Shown here piece after piece: positions 1-5,571 of a DNA stretch of 6,780 nt (position 1 is the stretch's first letter; each line of letters opens with the position of its first letter). The stretch is taken from assembly GCA_030641465.1 (NCBI GenBank), contig DAOWHK010000159.1, positions 1 through 6,780 of the forward strand, given 5' to 3'. Under the pieces are notes generated by a model. The model had not been told where the DNA came from. It did not search any database and saw only the letters and a list, made by a program, of their open reading frames with translations. The position numbers were made by a program, and so were the translations under genes. Origin of the DNA: Parachlamydiales bacterium. Lineage in GTDB: Bacteria > Chlamydiota > Chlamydiia > Chlamydiales > Simkaniaceae.

Positions 1-1
1 G

Positions 2-247
2 CAATTTTCTAAACTTCGTATCATGCAAATGAAAGATATTGCACCTCGCATTTTTCCAGCTGAATTTTATCAACTTAATCACATGCGATCGATTGTCCTC
101 GTGGATGTAGATCAAATGTGGGAAATAGAAGAATGCTTATCCCTTCTTCAATTAATAAATTTTGAGAGCATTTCTTTTTTCTCAAGCGAGATCCAATTCC
201 TTGGAGCCTATGACAAAGAAATGCTCAGATCCCTAAAAACAAATTAA
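2..247 (+). CDS. C-terminal end of an LRR-like protein of the F-box-like paralog family (5' partial)
   Basis: The frame is open from base 2 without a stop, so this is the 3' end of a gene that begins outside the window; the internal ATGs at 23 and 29 need not be starts. The 81 visible residues show the spaced leucine/isoleucine pattern of leucine-rich repeats (KLRIMQMKDIAP, then LNHMRSIVLVDVD, then FESISFFSSEIQFL). They align end to end with the C-terminus of the copy at 558-1222: KLR...IFP against KLR...FLP, SIVLVDVD against KVEIVIDPA, and the final ISFFSSEIQFLGAY against VIHIFSNNQLTQIF. Both end a few residues after that point. I infer it is a further member of the same family. The next family member starts 12 bases downstream. 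No catalytic motif is visible. Whether this copy has an intact F-box cannot be seen here. Confidence 0.6.
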   Translation, partial: QFSKLRIMQMKDIAPRIFPAEFYQLNHMRSIVLVDVDQMWEIEECLSLLQLINFESISFFSSEIQFLGAYDKEMLRSLKTN

Positions 248-259
248 TATAGGATTAAT

Positions 260-394
260 ATGACGCTACCAACAATTGAAACATTACCAGATGATCCCCT
301 CTTTCATATTTTGGATTTTACGGGAAATCTTCAAAATACAGAACCTGTTTGCAAGAAATGGAATGCAATACAAAAACTCTTTTCTGATTTATAA
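260..394 (+). pseudogene. F-box-only remnant of an F-box-like/LRR paralog
   Basis: An ATG at 260 follows a clear ribosome binding site (AGGA at 251-254, 5 nt spacer) and gives a 44-residue peptide ending at a TAA. Residues 9-37 fit the F-box pattern: LPDDPLFHILDF, a gap, then TEPVCKKWNAIQK, with the LP, the hydrophobic I-L spacing and the VCKxW core. The peptide ends just after the F-box, where the intact paralog at 1466 continues for another 400 residues. Its second half is nearly identical at DNA level to that paralog (331-362 against 1534-1565, 28 of 32 bases by eye). The sequence after the stop is unlike the family. I therefore read it as a truncated gene. A functional F-box-only micro-protein cannot be excluded, since the start and ribosome binding site are intact. 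Confidence 0.6.
331..362 (+). repeat. Duplicated F-box core DNA, copy 1 (copy 2 at 1534-1565)
   Basis: These 32 bases encode the QNTEPVCKKW core and match 1534-1565, which encodes QNTAPVCKEW, at 28 of 32 positions counted by eye. A third, more diverged copy lies at about 632-663. The similarity at DNA level points to duplication among neighbouring genes or to gene conversion between them. Confidence 0.6.
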
Positions 395-557
395 CTTGGA
401 CGCAAGCTGGTTCTACGAAGTAGGGCCAGAGTCGCCAAGAGACAACTCAAGAAGAGGGTTAAGTTTTAGATGATCCTCGACTAAACGGGATTGTTTTTCA
501 ACAGGTCCATATTATAGTCAAAGCTCGGAGCTGCAAACGACCATCACTACAAAAATT
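395..557 (+). other. Unassigned insert-like stretch with a GC-rich core
   Basis: This stretch separates the F-box remnant from the next paralog and resembles no part of the family. Bases 401-480 are about 49% G+C by hand count, clearly above the roughly one-third G+C of the surrounding paralogs. An open frame runs into it from 276 on the + strand and ends at 473, but that frame is out of phase with the F-box and looks spurious. On the - strand a short open stretch covers roughly 418-515 and carries no motif I recognise. It could be a scar of a mobile element that truncated the upstream gene, but I see no terminal inverted repeats or flanking target duplication. Confidence 0.35.
491..518 (+). 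promoter_or_regulatory. Possible promoter upstream of the frameshifted paralog
   Basis: TTGTTT at 491-496 and TATAGT at 513-518 are separated by 16 nt, giving a 4/6 and 5/6 match to the -35 and -10 consensus. Transcription would start near 525, about 33 nt before the ATG at 558. AT-rich DNA produces such matches by chance, so this is only a candidate. Confidence 0.2.
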
Positions 558-1222
558 ATGGAAGCTACACATCCAGATGAAGATCAAGACGGGGTAAACC
601 TACATATATTTGATAATTTAATACTTTTAAAACAACGGCCCCAGTTTGTAAAAAGTGGCGAGAAATCCAAAAAATTGTCAATCAAAGTCTCCATGTGCGA
701 TTGAATCAGGAAATCTCTATCCCATATGATAAAACGGCAACATTTGATCCATTCATCCGCCCGCTAATTCACCTGTTTTTTCAAATACAAGAAGAAAAAG
801 TATGTTTATCCTATGAGCGCTTTAAGAGCGAACTTACTCTTTTCTCCCAAATTCCAGAAGCCAAAGACTATTTGTCGAGCCACGATTACAACCAACTTTC
901 TCATTGGATAGCAGAAAGAAAAGATACTTTGGACTTAAGTTCCCTCCAAAAGCTTCCCCTTCAAATTAAACAATGTCAAAAACTTAGATCGGTTAGACTT
1001 AGCAGTAGTCATCTCAAGAGCTTTTTACCAAATTTAGCCAAGCTTCCACTTATCAAAGTAGAGATTGTAATAGATCCTGCTAAGGAAGAAACTTGGCAAA
1101 GCGACCTTGAAAACGAGCTGACAAATTTTCCAAAGCTTAAAGTCATTCACATCTTCTCAAACAATCAACTTACCCAGATCTTCTATCCAAGTGACATTCA
1201 AACACTTGCAATAAAATCCTGA
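558..1222 (+). pseudogene. F-box-like/LRR-like protein, frameshifted within the F-box
   Basis: The first half of an F-box is readable from the ATG at 558 (HPDEDQDGVNLHIFDNLILL, to about 629). The second half continues in a different frame from about 632 (TTAPVCKKWREIQKIVNQSL). A one-base loss, or two-base gain, between about 621 and 637 explains the break. Without correction the first frame stops at 704, and the second frame is preceded by stops at 611-616. The rest is open to 1222. It comprises a helical part (roughly 710-930) resembling the region around residues 105-145 of the intact paralog (LTLFSQIPEAKDYLSSHDYNQLS against LRFFNQLPGGTEFINSPEYALLS). An LRR-like part follows (LQKLPLQIKQCQKLRSVRLSSSHLKSF and on). 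It lacks the long C-terminal region of the 1466 copy. A GTG at 695 could start a shortened protein, but it has no good ribosome binding site. A sequencing error at the shift is the main alternative; programmed frameshifting is less likely. Confidence 0.6.
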
Positions 1223-1313
1223 TTAACACTATTACCAAAAGAGTTAATCCGAGCTTTCTTTGTAGACTACTTTATTAAAATAATTAGCACTATAGTATTT
1301 TTTGTTAGAATTA

Positions 1314-1322
1314 TGGTATAAT
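1314..1322 (+). promoter_or_regulatory. Extended -10 promoter element (TGGTATAAT)
   Basis: The sequence is a perfect TGnTATAAT extended -10. No convincing -35 lies 16-18 nt upstream (the TTGTTA at 1302-1307 is too close), which extended -10 promoters tolerate. Transcription would begin near 1329, leaving a 5' leader of about 137 nt before the ATG at 1466. It is the best candidate for driving the intact F-box-like gene. Confidence 0.45.
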
Positions 1323-1412
1323 TAAAGTAATTAACTTAATAATTATTAGTTTTGAGTTAAACTGCTTATTTAATCTTTTATTACAGTAGCGATGAGCACA
1401 CAAATTTGACGA

Positions 1413-1429
1413 CTTCGATCGATTCGAAG
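1413..1429 (+). repeat. Short inverted repeat CTTCGA-TCGAT-TCGAAG in the leader
   Basis: Perfect 6-bp arms surround a 5-nt spacer, in otherwise AT-rich leader DNA, 26 nt upstream of the ribosome binding site of the downstream gene. It could be an operator or a small leader hairpin. It has no U-tract, so it is not an intrinsic terminator. A chance palindrome is possible. Confidence 0.3.
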
Positions 1430-1454
1430 CATTATTAAAAATACTAAAAAATAC

Positions 1455-1460
1455 AGGAAG
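1455..1460 (+). promoter_or_regulatory. Ribosome binding site AGGAAG
   Basis: AGGAAG lies 5 nt before the ATG at 1466 and fixes that start. The F-box remnant at 260 has a similar arrangement (AGGA, then TTAAT, then ATG), so the start context appears conserved between the paralogs. Confidence 0.7.
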
Positions 1461-1465
1461 TTAAT

Positions 1466-2827
1466 ATGGCAACATCGATAGATTCTCTTTCAGGAGATCC
1501 ACTTGAAATTATTTTATCCCACGTTGGAGAGCCTCAAAATACAGCCCCTGTTTGCAAAGAATGGAGTGATACGCAAAATGCTGTCAACTTAAGCCTCTTT
1601 CGACAAATTCAGCAATTTCATATGGAGCATCACGCCTGTCTTCCAAGAGTCTACGAGACCCTCTCCGAACAACCAAATTCTTTAGAAGCAATAAAAATTT
1701 TCAAAATTCTCAAGAAGCAGTTTCCAGCTCTAGTGCCAAACGTTTCTTTAATAAGTCATCAAAGCTGTAGTAGAGAAATGGAAATAGCGTCTCGCCTCCG
1801 TTTTTTTAATCAATTACCTGGAGGAACAGAATTTATTAACTCTCCTGAATATGCATTATTATCAAGGGAAGACAAAGCCAACCTCCTTAATAACGTCTTA
1901 TTAGAAGTATCAAAGGAACATTTGAATTTTCAAGTATGCTCATGGATACCTCCTGAAATCGCAAATATAACAACTCTTAAGGGAATAACAGTATCGATAG
2001 ATCACAAGCAAAATATAGACTTTCTATCAAAAACTCCATTAGAAAATCTAGAGCGTATTTCACTTCTTCATTCGACTGGTAAACAATGCTCTAGGGAGGA
2101 CTTTTTTCTTGCAGCCCATATCCTCACTGAAAAACATCCCTTTGTCCACATCAACGGATTGATTGGTTCGGTTGATCAAATGATGACACTTCAAGTACAT
2201 CGAGCTCATATTATCCTGGAACAAATACGTATTGCTAAGGAAACGGAAAAAAATGCGTTAGTTACTACGTATGATAACCTATCTGTAGAAGAGCGTTACT
2301 TTTGTATCTATCTAATAGCAAGGCAAGCGCATTTCGAAGGAGAAACGCCAGAAATACCTCCCAAGGAAAAACAAAAGTATACTATGCTAGACAATTGGGA
2401 ACGTTTTACATTCGCTCTTCATGAAGTACTTAATAATCAAACAAAACGCGAAGCCTTACCACCGAAGCTACAAGAAATCATTAACTCCATTATTAGCAGC
2501 TGCAGTTGGGAGGACTATGTTTCTCATATCCAGATATGTGAAAATTATTTAGCTATGACTCCTGCTTTGCAATTGGCCGTATCTAAAATGATTGATCCGA
2601 ACCCTTTACTAACAGACCTTATGGCTCATATTCCAGCTTTTTTTGAAGCAGTAAAAAGCGTACAAGCAATAGTCGATTGCTATAATACTCTAGGCCAAGA
2701 GGGAAAATCTACGATCCATGGAAAAATCTGGAATGCTGCTGGAAGGCCACTTAATGGAGATCCCGACTGGGGCAACACCCATAGATTTGACGATTTAATG
2801 CTGCTCGTGCGCTTAATGAAGGATTAA
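1466..2827 (+). CDS. F-box-like domain protein with LRR-like region, candidate host-directed effector
   Basis: This 453-residue protein is the only intact full-length family member in the window. Residues 8-37 form a divergent F-box: DPLEIILSHV, then TAPVCKEWSDTQ with the VCKxW core. Residues 40-150 are predicted helical by eye. Residues 155-205 resemble one or two leucine-rich repeats (WIPPEIANITTLKGITV, then LENLERISL) and match the paralog at 558-1222. Residues 240-453 have no equivalent in the visible part of the paralogs, look mostly helical, and end in a Gly/Trp/Asp-rich tail (GKIWNAAGRP...DPDWGNTHRFDDL). There is no signal peptide or membrane segment. In eukaryotes F-box proteins bind Skp1 and bring substrates to SCF ubiquitin ligases; a role as a type III-secreted adaptor in the host is inference from the family. 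The start is set by AGGAAG at 1455-1460. Its stop overlaps the stop of radC on the opposite strand. The F-box is degenerate (LSGDPL instead of LPDEPL), so 'F-box-like' is the safe name. Confidence 0.8.
   Translation: MATSIDSLSGDPLEIILSHVGEPQNTAPVCKEWSDTQNAVNLSLFRQIQQFHMEHHACLPRVYETLSEQPNSLEAIKIFKILKKQFPALVPNVSLISHQSCSREMEIASRLRFFNQLPGGTEFINSPEYALLSREDKANLLNNVLLEVSKEHLNFQVCSWIPPEIANITTLKGITVSIDHKQNIDFLSKTPLENLERISLLHSTGKQCSREDFFLAAHILTEKHPFVHINGLIGSVDQMMTLQVHRAHIILEQIRIAKETEKNALVTTYDNLSVEERYFCIYLIARQAHFEGETPEIPPKEKQKYTMLDNWERFTFALHEVLNNQTKREALPPKLQEIINSIISSCSWEDYVSHIQICENYLAMTPALQLAVSKMIDPNPLLTDLMAHIPAFFEAVKSVQAIVDCYNTLGQEGKSTIHGKIWNAAGRPLNGDPDWGNTHRFDDLMLLVRLMKD
1534..1565 (+). repeat. Duplicated F-box core DNA, copy 2 (copy 1 at 331-362)
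   Basis: This is the intact gene's copy of the F-box core DNA, with four mismatches to 331-362. It encodes residues 24-33 of the F-box-like protein, the segment containing the VCKxW core. Confidence 0.6.
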
Positions 2828-3504
2828 TAACGAGCTCTTGGCATAAGCCCTTTTTCCCAAAGAGATGTATAATCTTGACTTCCTATGATCAAGTGGTCAT
2901 CTAAGGGGATCCCTAAAAGGTCCCCTGTATCTTGCAAAATTTTTGTTAGCTTGAGATCTGCATTTGACGGGGTTGCATCGCCACTTGGATGATTGTGCGC
3001 GATGATAATGCTATAGGCGCTTTTTTTGATAGCTACAGAAAAAACTTCTCGCGGATGCACGATCATTGATGTAAGAGTCCCAATGCATAGGACTTCATGA
3101 TGAAATACATCCCCTTTTACATTTCTTAGAAGAATTGCTAGCATCTCTTTCGATTGTTGTTCAAAAAGCTGCTCGATTAATATATAGGCATCTTTATGGG
3201 AAAAAAGAGGGTATTTTGCTCGCCCTGGAAGTTGACTCTCTTTACTTGAAAGCTCAAAAACAGCTCTAAGCTGAATAGCTTTTGCTGAGCCAATTCCTTT
3301 TATTTGCAATAGATCGTTGACACTTGCTCGTTTTAAGTTTTGCAAAGTTCCAAAATGTGCTAAAAGCTCTTCAGCAAGGCTCAGCACGGATTTTCCTTTT
3401 GTGCCACTGCCAAGAATTAGCGCTAAAAGCTCAAGAAGAGAGAGAGCTGCAGGTCCATGTTTTAAAAACCGCTCACGCGGCCTTTCACTCAGGGGGATTT
3501 TCAT
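2824..3504 (-). CDS. radC: RadC family JAB/MPN-domain protein
   Basis: This 226-residue protein has the usual RadC length and layout. An N-terminal helix-hairpin-helix part (about 1-90) contains LLQIKGIGSAKAIQLRAVFEL at 65-85. The C-terminal MPN/JAMM domain (about 100-226) carries the zinc motif HNHPSGDATPSNAD at 170-183, with H170, H172 and D183 as predicted ligands and E120 as the likely acidic residue. The opening SERPRERFLKHGPAALSLLELLALILGSGTKGK is typical of the family and supports this start. RadC was once called a DNA repair protein; its real function is unresolved, although a link with recombination or mobile elements is often proposed. It is last in the - strand cluster and its first 20 bases overlap the end of hflX, so its translation is probably coupled. 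No good ribosome binding site precedes it. Its TAA overlaps the convergent stop of the F-box-like gene, with no terminator visible. Confidence 0.95.
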   Translation of the reverse strand: MKIPLSERPRERFLKHGPAALSLLELLALILGSGTKGKSVLSLAEELLAHFGTLQNLKRASVNDLLQIKGIGSAKAIQLRAVFELSSKESQLPGRAKYPLFSHKDAYILIEQLFEQQSKEMLAILLRNVKGDVFHHEVLCIGTLTSMIVHPREVFSVAIKKSAYSIIIAHNHPSGDATPSNADLKLTKILQDTGDLLGIPLDDHLIIGSQDYTSLWEKGLMPRARY

Positions 3505-4801
3505 CGATAAATTGCGCTACTTTGTATTCTAAATGGGTTGGGATCTCCACTTTTAGAAGTATATCATTTCCCTCATACTCTGTTTCTAATACTTTTCCAT
3601 CTTGCATAAGCTCTGTCACAAGTGCGTAGTGCTCTTGAGGTATGCGAAGATGGGTGATCATGCGGAGTTTTTGCACTTCCGCTTGCATGAGCTCTAGAAG
3701 CTGATCAAAACCCTCATGCGTTTCTGCAGAAATTGCAACGGTTTTTGGATATTTTATCCGAAATTGGCTAACTATTGCCTCATTCTCCACGAGGTCTATT
3801 TTATTTAAGACGGTGATTATCGGTCTTTTTTCTGCTTTTAATTCTCGAAGCACATCATAGGTGGCTTCTGCGTGCTCAACTGCCATTTTGTGATTTACAT
3901 CGACAAGATGGATCAAAATATCTGTATAAAGAGCTTCTTCGAGTGTACTTTTAAAAGCTTCTACAAGGGTATGGGGAAGTTTACGCACAAAACCAACTGT
4001 ATCAATCAGTAGGATTTTTTGATGGTTGGGAAGAGAAAATTTTCGAGCGGTCGTATCGAGCGTTGCAAAGAGTTTATCTTCAACAAGTACGTCAGCACTT
4101 GTTAGCGCATTAAGAAGCGTTGATTTGCCAACGTTTGTGTAACCTATGATTGCAAACGTCGGAATGCCACTTCTAAGTCTTGCTTTTCTCTGCATCATTC
4201 GATGCTTATGAACTTCTTTGATCTCATTTTGTAATCCGCTAATTTTTTTTCGAAGAAGGCGCCTATCAATCTCGATTTGTTTCTCTCCCTCTCCTTTAAG
4301 GTATCCCTTTCCCCCTGTTCTCTGGCGAGATAGGTGGGTCCAGAGCCTTTTTAGTCTCGGAAATTGATAGCGAGATTTTGCGAGTTCAATTTGTATTTTT
4401 GCTTCATTCGTTTCGGCCCTTTTTGCAAAAACTTCAATAATTAGTTCTGTGCGATCGATAAAAGGTTTTTTAAACGCTGTTTCTAAATTCTTCTGCTGAT
4501 TCGGAGAGATTTCATCATCAAAAATAATTACATCCGCTGATAACTCTTTGGCAAGTTCTACAAGCTCTTTAATCTTTCCAGATCCAAGATAGGCCTTGGC
4601 ATCAATTTTTTTTAAGGGACAAGAAATTTTACCTACGGTTTCAAAACCATAAGTGCTTGCTAAATCTTCTAGTTCATCAAGATGCTCCCTGCAAATTTCT
4701 AAATCTCTTGTTTGAAAATATGCACCAACTAATAGCACTGTTTTCAAATCTTTGATTTCGTATTTTACATCTTGATAGAGTTTTTCTTCGGGATCTTTCA
4801 T
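3485..4801 (-). CDS. hflX: Ribosome-associated GTPase HflX
   Basis: HflX binds the 50S subunit and uses GTP to split or rescue stalled ribosomes under stress in the bacteria studied. This 438-residue copy has the full layout. The N-terminal HflX domain (about 20-200) contains LGSGKIKEL (72-80), FDDEISPNQQKNLE (94-107) and the loop GGKGYLKGEGEKQIEIDRR (163-181), followed by a helical coiled stretch. The G domain runs from about 213 to 375, with G1 GYTNVGKST (220-228), the switch I threonines in LDTT (248-251), G3 DTVG (267-270), G4 NKID (333-336) and G5 SAE (358-360). A short C-terminal domain follows. All GTPase motifs are intact, so it should be active. The loop differs from the usual GGxGTRGPGETQLE. 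It overlaps the upstream hydrolase gene by four bases (ATGA) and the downstream radC by 20. Pairing with a phnP-like gene is an arrangement I recall from Chlamydia genomes. Confidence 0.96.
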   Translation of the reverse strand: MKDPEEKLYQDVKYEIKDLKTVLLVGAYFQTRDLEICREHLDELEDLASTYGFETVGKISCPLKKIDAKAYLGSGKIKELVELAKELSADVIIFDDEISPNQQKNLETAFKKPFIDRTELIIEVFAKRAETNEAKIQIELAKSRYQFPRLKRLWTHLSRQRTGGKGYLKGEGEKQIEIDRRLLRKKISGLQNEIKEVHKHRMMQRKARLRSGIPTFAIIGYTNVGKSTLLNALTSADVLVEDKLFATLDTTARKFSLPNHQKILLIDTVGFVRKLPHTLVEAFKSTLEEALYTDILIHLVDVNHKMAVEHAEATYDVLRELKAEKRPIITVLNKIDLVENEAIVSQFRIKYPKTVAISAETHEGFDQLLELMQAEVQKLRMITHLRIPQEHYALVTELMQDGKVLETEYEGNDILLKVEIPTHLEYKVAQFIDENPPE

Positions 4802-5571
4802 AGAATTATTTCTAACCCATCGTAGCTAAGTTGCATCGCACCTGGAAGTTTTTGGTTTGTTTTTTCATGATCAAGATCATGCGCAATGTGGGTAAAAAAA
4901 GTCTTTTCTGCACCCACTTTTTTTGCAAAATTAATCGCTTCTTCTAGACTAAAATGTACTGGAGATTTTGTCCACCGAAGAGCGCTAAGCACGAGAATTT
5001 TTGTTCCTTCAAGAGCCTTGATGACATCATCTGAATACTCTTGAATATCAGTGACATAAGAAAAAGCCCCTACTCTAAATCCAGTAACTTTCATCCCTGC
5101 CTGCTTGTAGCTAAGATATTTTATAGGTAATCCACAAAACTCCATTTCCCCAAAGTCTTTTGGCAAAATATTAAATTGCAATTTTGCAGAGTGCATCTCA
5201 TCTTCTTTAGGACTAAAAAAGTAGTGATAGCGCAGCTTTAAGTCCTCTAGGGTCTCTTTTGAAACCAAACAAGGAAGGGCTTTTTTTTGGCGATAGTAAT
5301 AAATGCGCAGCTCATCGAGACCTGCAATATGGTCATAATGGGTGTGAGTCAGCATTACTCCATCGAGGTGGTCGATATCATTTTTTAGCGCCTGTGTATG
5401 AAAATCAGGTCCAACATCAATAAGGATTTTTTTTCCATTAACTTGCAAAAGTCCTGATGGCCGAGTCCTCTTATTTTTTATATCTTTTGAGTGGCATACT
5501 TCGCATTTGCAGCCAATGACGGGAACGCCCATCGACCCACCTGATCCTAAAAAACGAAAGCGATAAGTCAT
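4798..5571 (-). CDS. PhnP-like metallo-beta-lactamase-fold hydrolase
   Basis: This 257-residue protein has the PhnP layout throughout. The zinc-site cysteines C21, C23 and C26 lie in GCKCEVC, the signature HTHYDH spans 76-81, D175 sits in YVTDIQ, and FFTHIAHD contains H228 and H231. E. coli PhnP is a cyclic ribose phosphate phosphodiesterase of the C-P lyase pathway. No other phosphonate gene is present here, so the substrate in this organism is unknown and the phnP name should not be taken as function. One odd point is that the position expected to carry the metal-binding histidine (H143 of PhnP, in LNHSK) appears to be Y155 (LSYKQ). The start ATG follows the TAA of the upstream oxidoreductase with no gap and no ribosome binding site, and its TGA overlaps the hflX start, so coupled translation within an operon is likely. 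Confidence 0.9.
   Translation of the reverse strand: MTYRFRFLGSGGSMGVPVIGCKCEVCHSKDIKNKRTRPSGLLQVNGKKILIDVGPDFHTQALKNDIDHLDGVMLTHTHYDHIAGLDELRIYYYRQKKALPCLVSKETLEDLKLRYHYFFSPKEDEMHSAKLQFNILPKDFGEMEFCGLPIKYLSYKQAGMKVTGFRVGAFSYVTDIQEYSDDVIKALEGTKILVLSALRWTKSPVHFSLEEAINFAKKVGAEKTFFTHIAHDLDHEKTNQKLPGAMQLSYDGLEIIL

Larger units (their letters stand above)
1223..1465 (+). other. AT-rich intergenic leader region of the intact F-box-like gene
   Basis: No reading frame or RNA gene is recognisable here. It is strongly AT-rich and holds a good extended -10 promoter (1314-1322), a short palindromic hairpin (1413-1429) and the ribosome binding site of the downstream gene. A weak 7-bp inverted repeat (GATTAAC at 1221-1227, GTTAATC at 1243-1249) follows the upstream stop codon, but it has a 15-nt loop and no U-tract. 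Confidence 0.5.

Noticed and set aside
276..473. 65-residue + strand open frame with an ATG at 276
   Set aside because: It overlaps the F-box remnant (260-394) out of frame, has no ribosome binding site, and then runs into the unassigned GC-rich block. No family resemblance was seen.
511..530. TTTGACTATAAT on the - strand as a promoter
   Set aside because: No -35 at suitable spacing and no gene reading from it on the - strand.
1221..1249. Inverted repeat GATTAAC / GTTAATC as a terminator after the frameshifted paralog
   Set aside because: The stem is AT-rich, with a 15-nt loop and no following T-run, so it is too weak to call.
1302..1322. TTGTTA at 1302 as the -35 partner of TATAAT at 1317
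   Set aside because: The spacer is only 9 nt, far below the 16-18 nt needed. The extended -10 reading explains the element better.
2833..2867. Hairpin GGC-ATAA-GCC followed by CTTTTT just after the F-box-like gene
   Set aside because: The stem is only about 3 bp, or 7 bp with a bulge if CTCTTGG pairs with CCAAAGAG, and it lies inside the radC coding sequence. It is not a credible terminator.
3317..3629. Two + strand open frames of 71 and 101 residues over the radC/hflX junction
   Set aside because: They are antisense to well-supported coding sequence of radC and hflX, with low-complexity Ser/Leu-rich translations typical of shadow frames.
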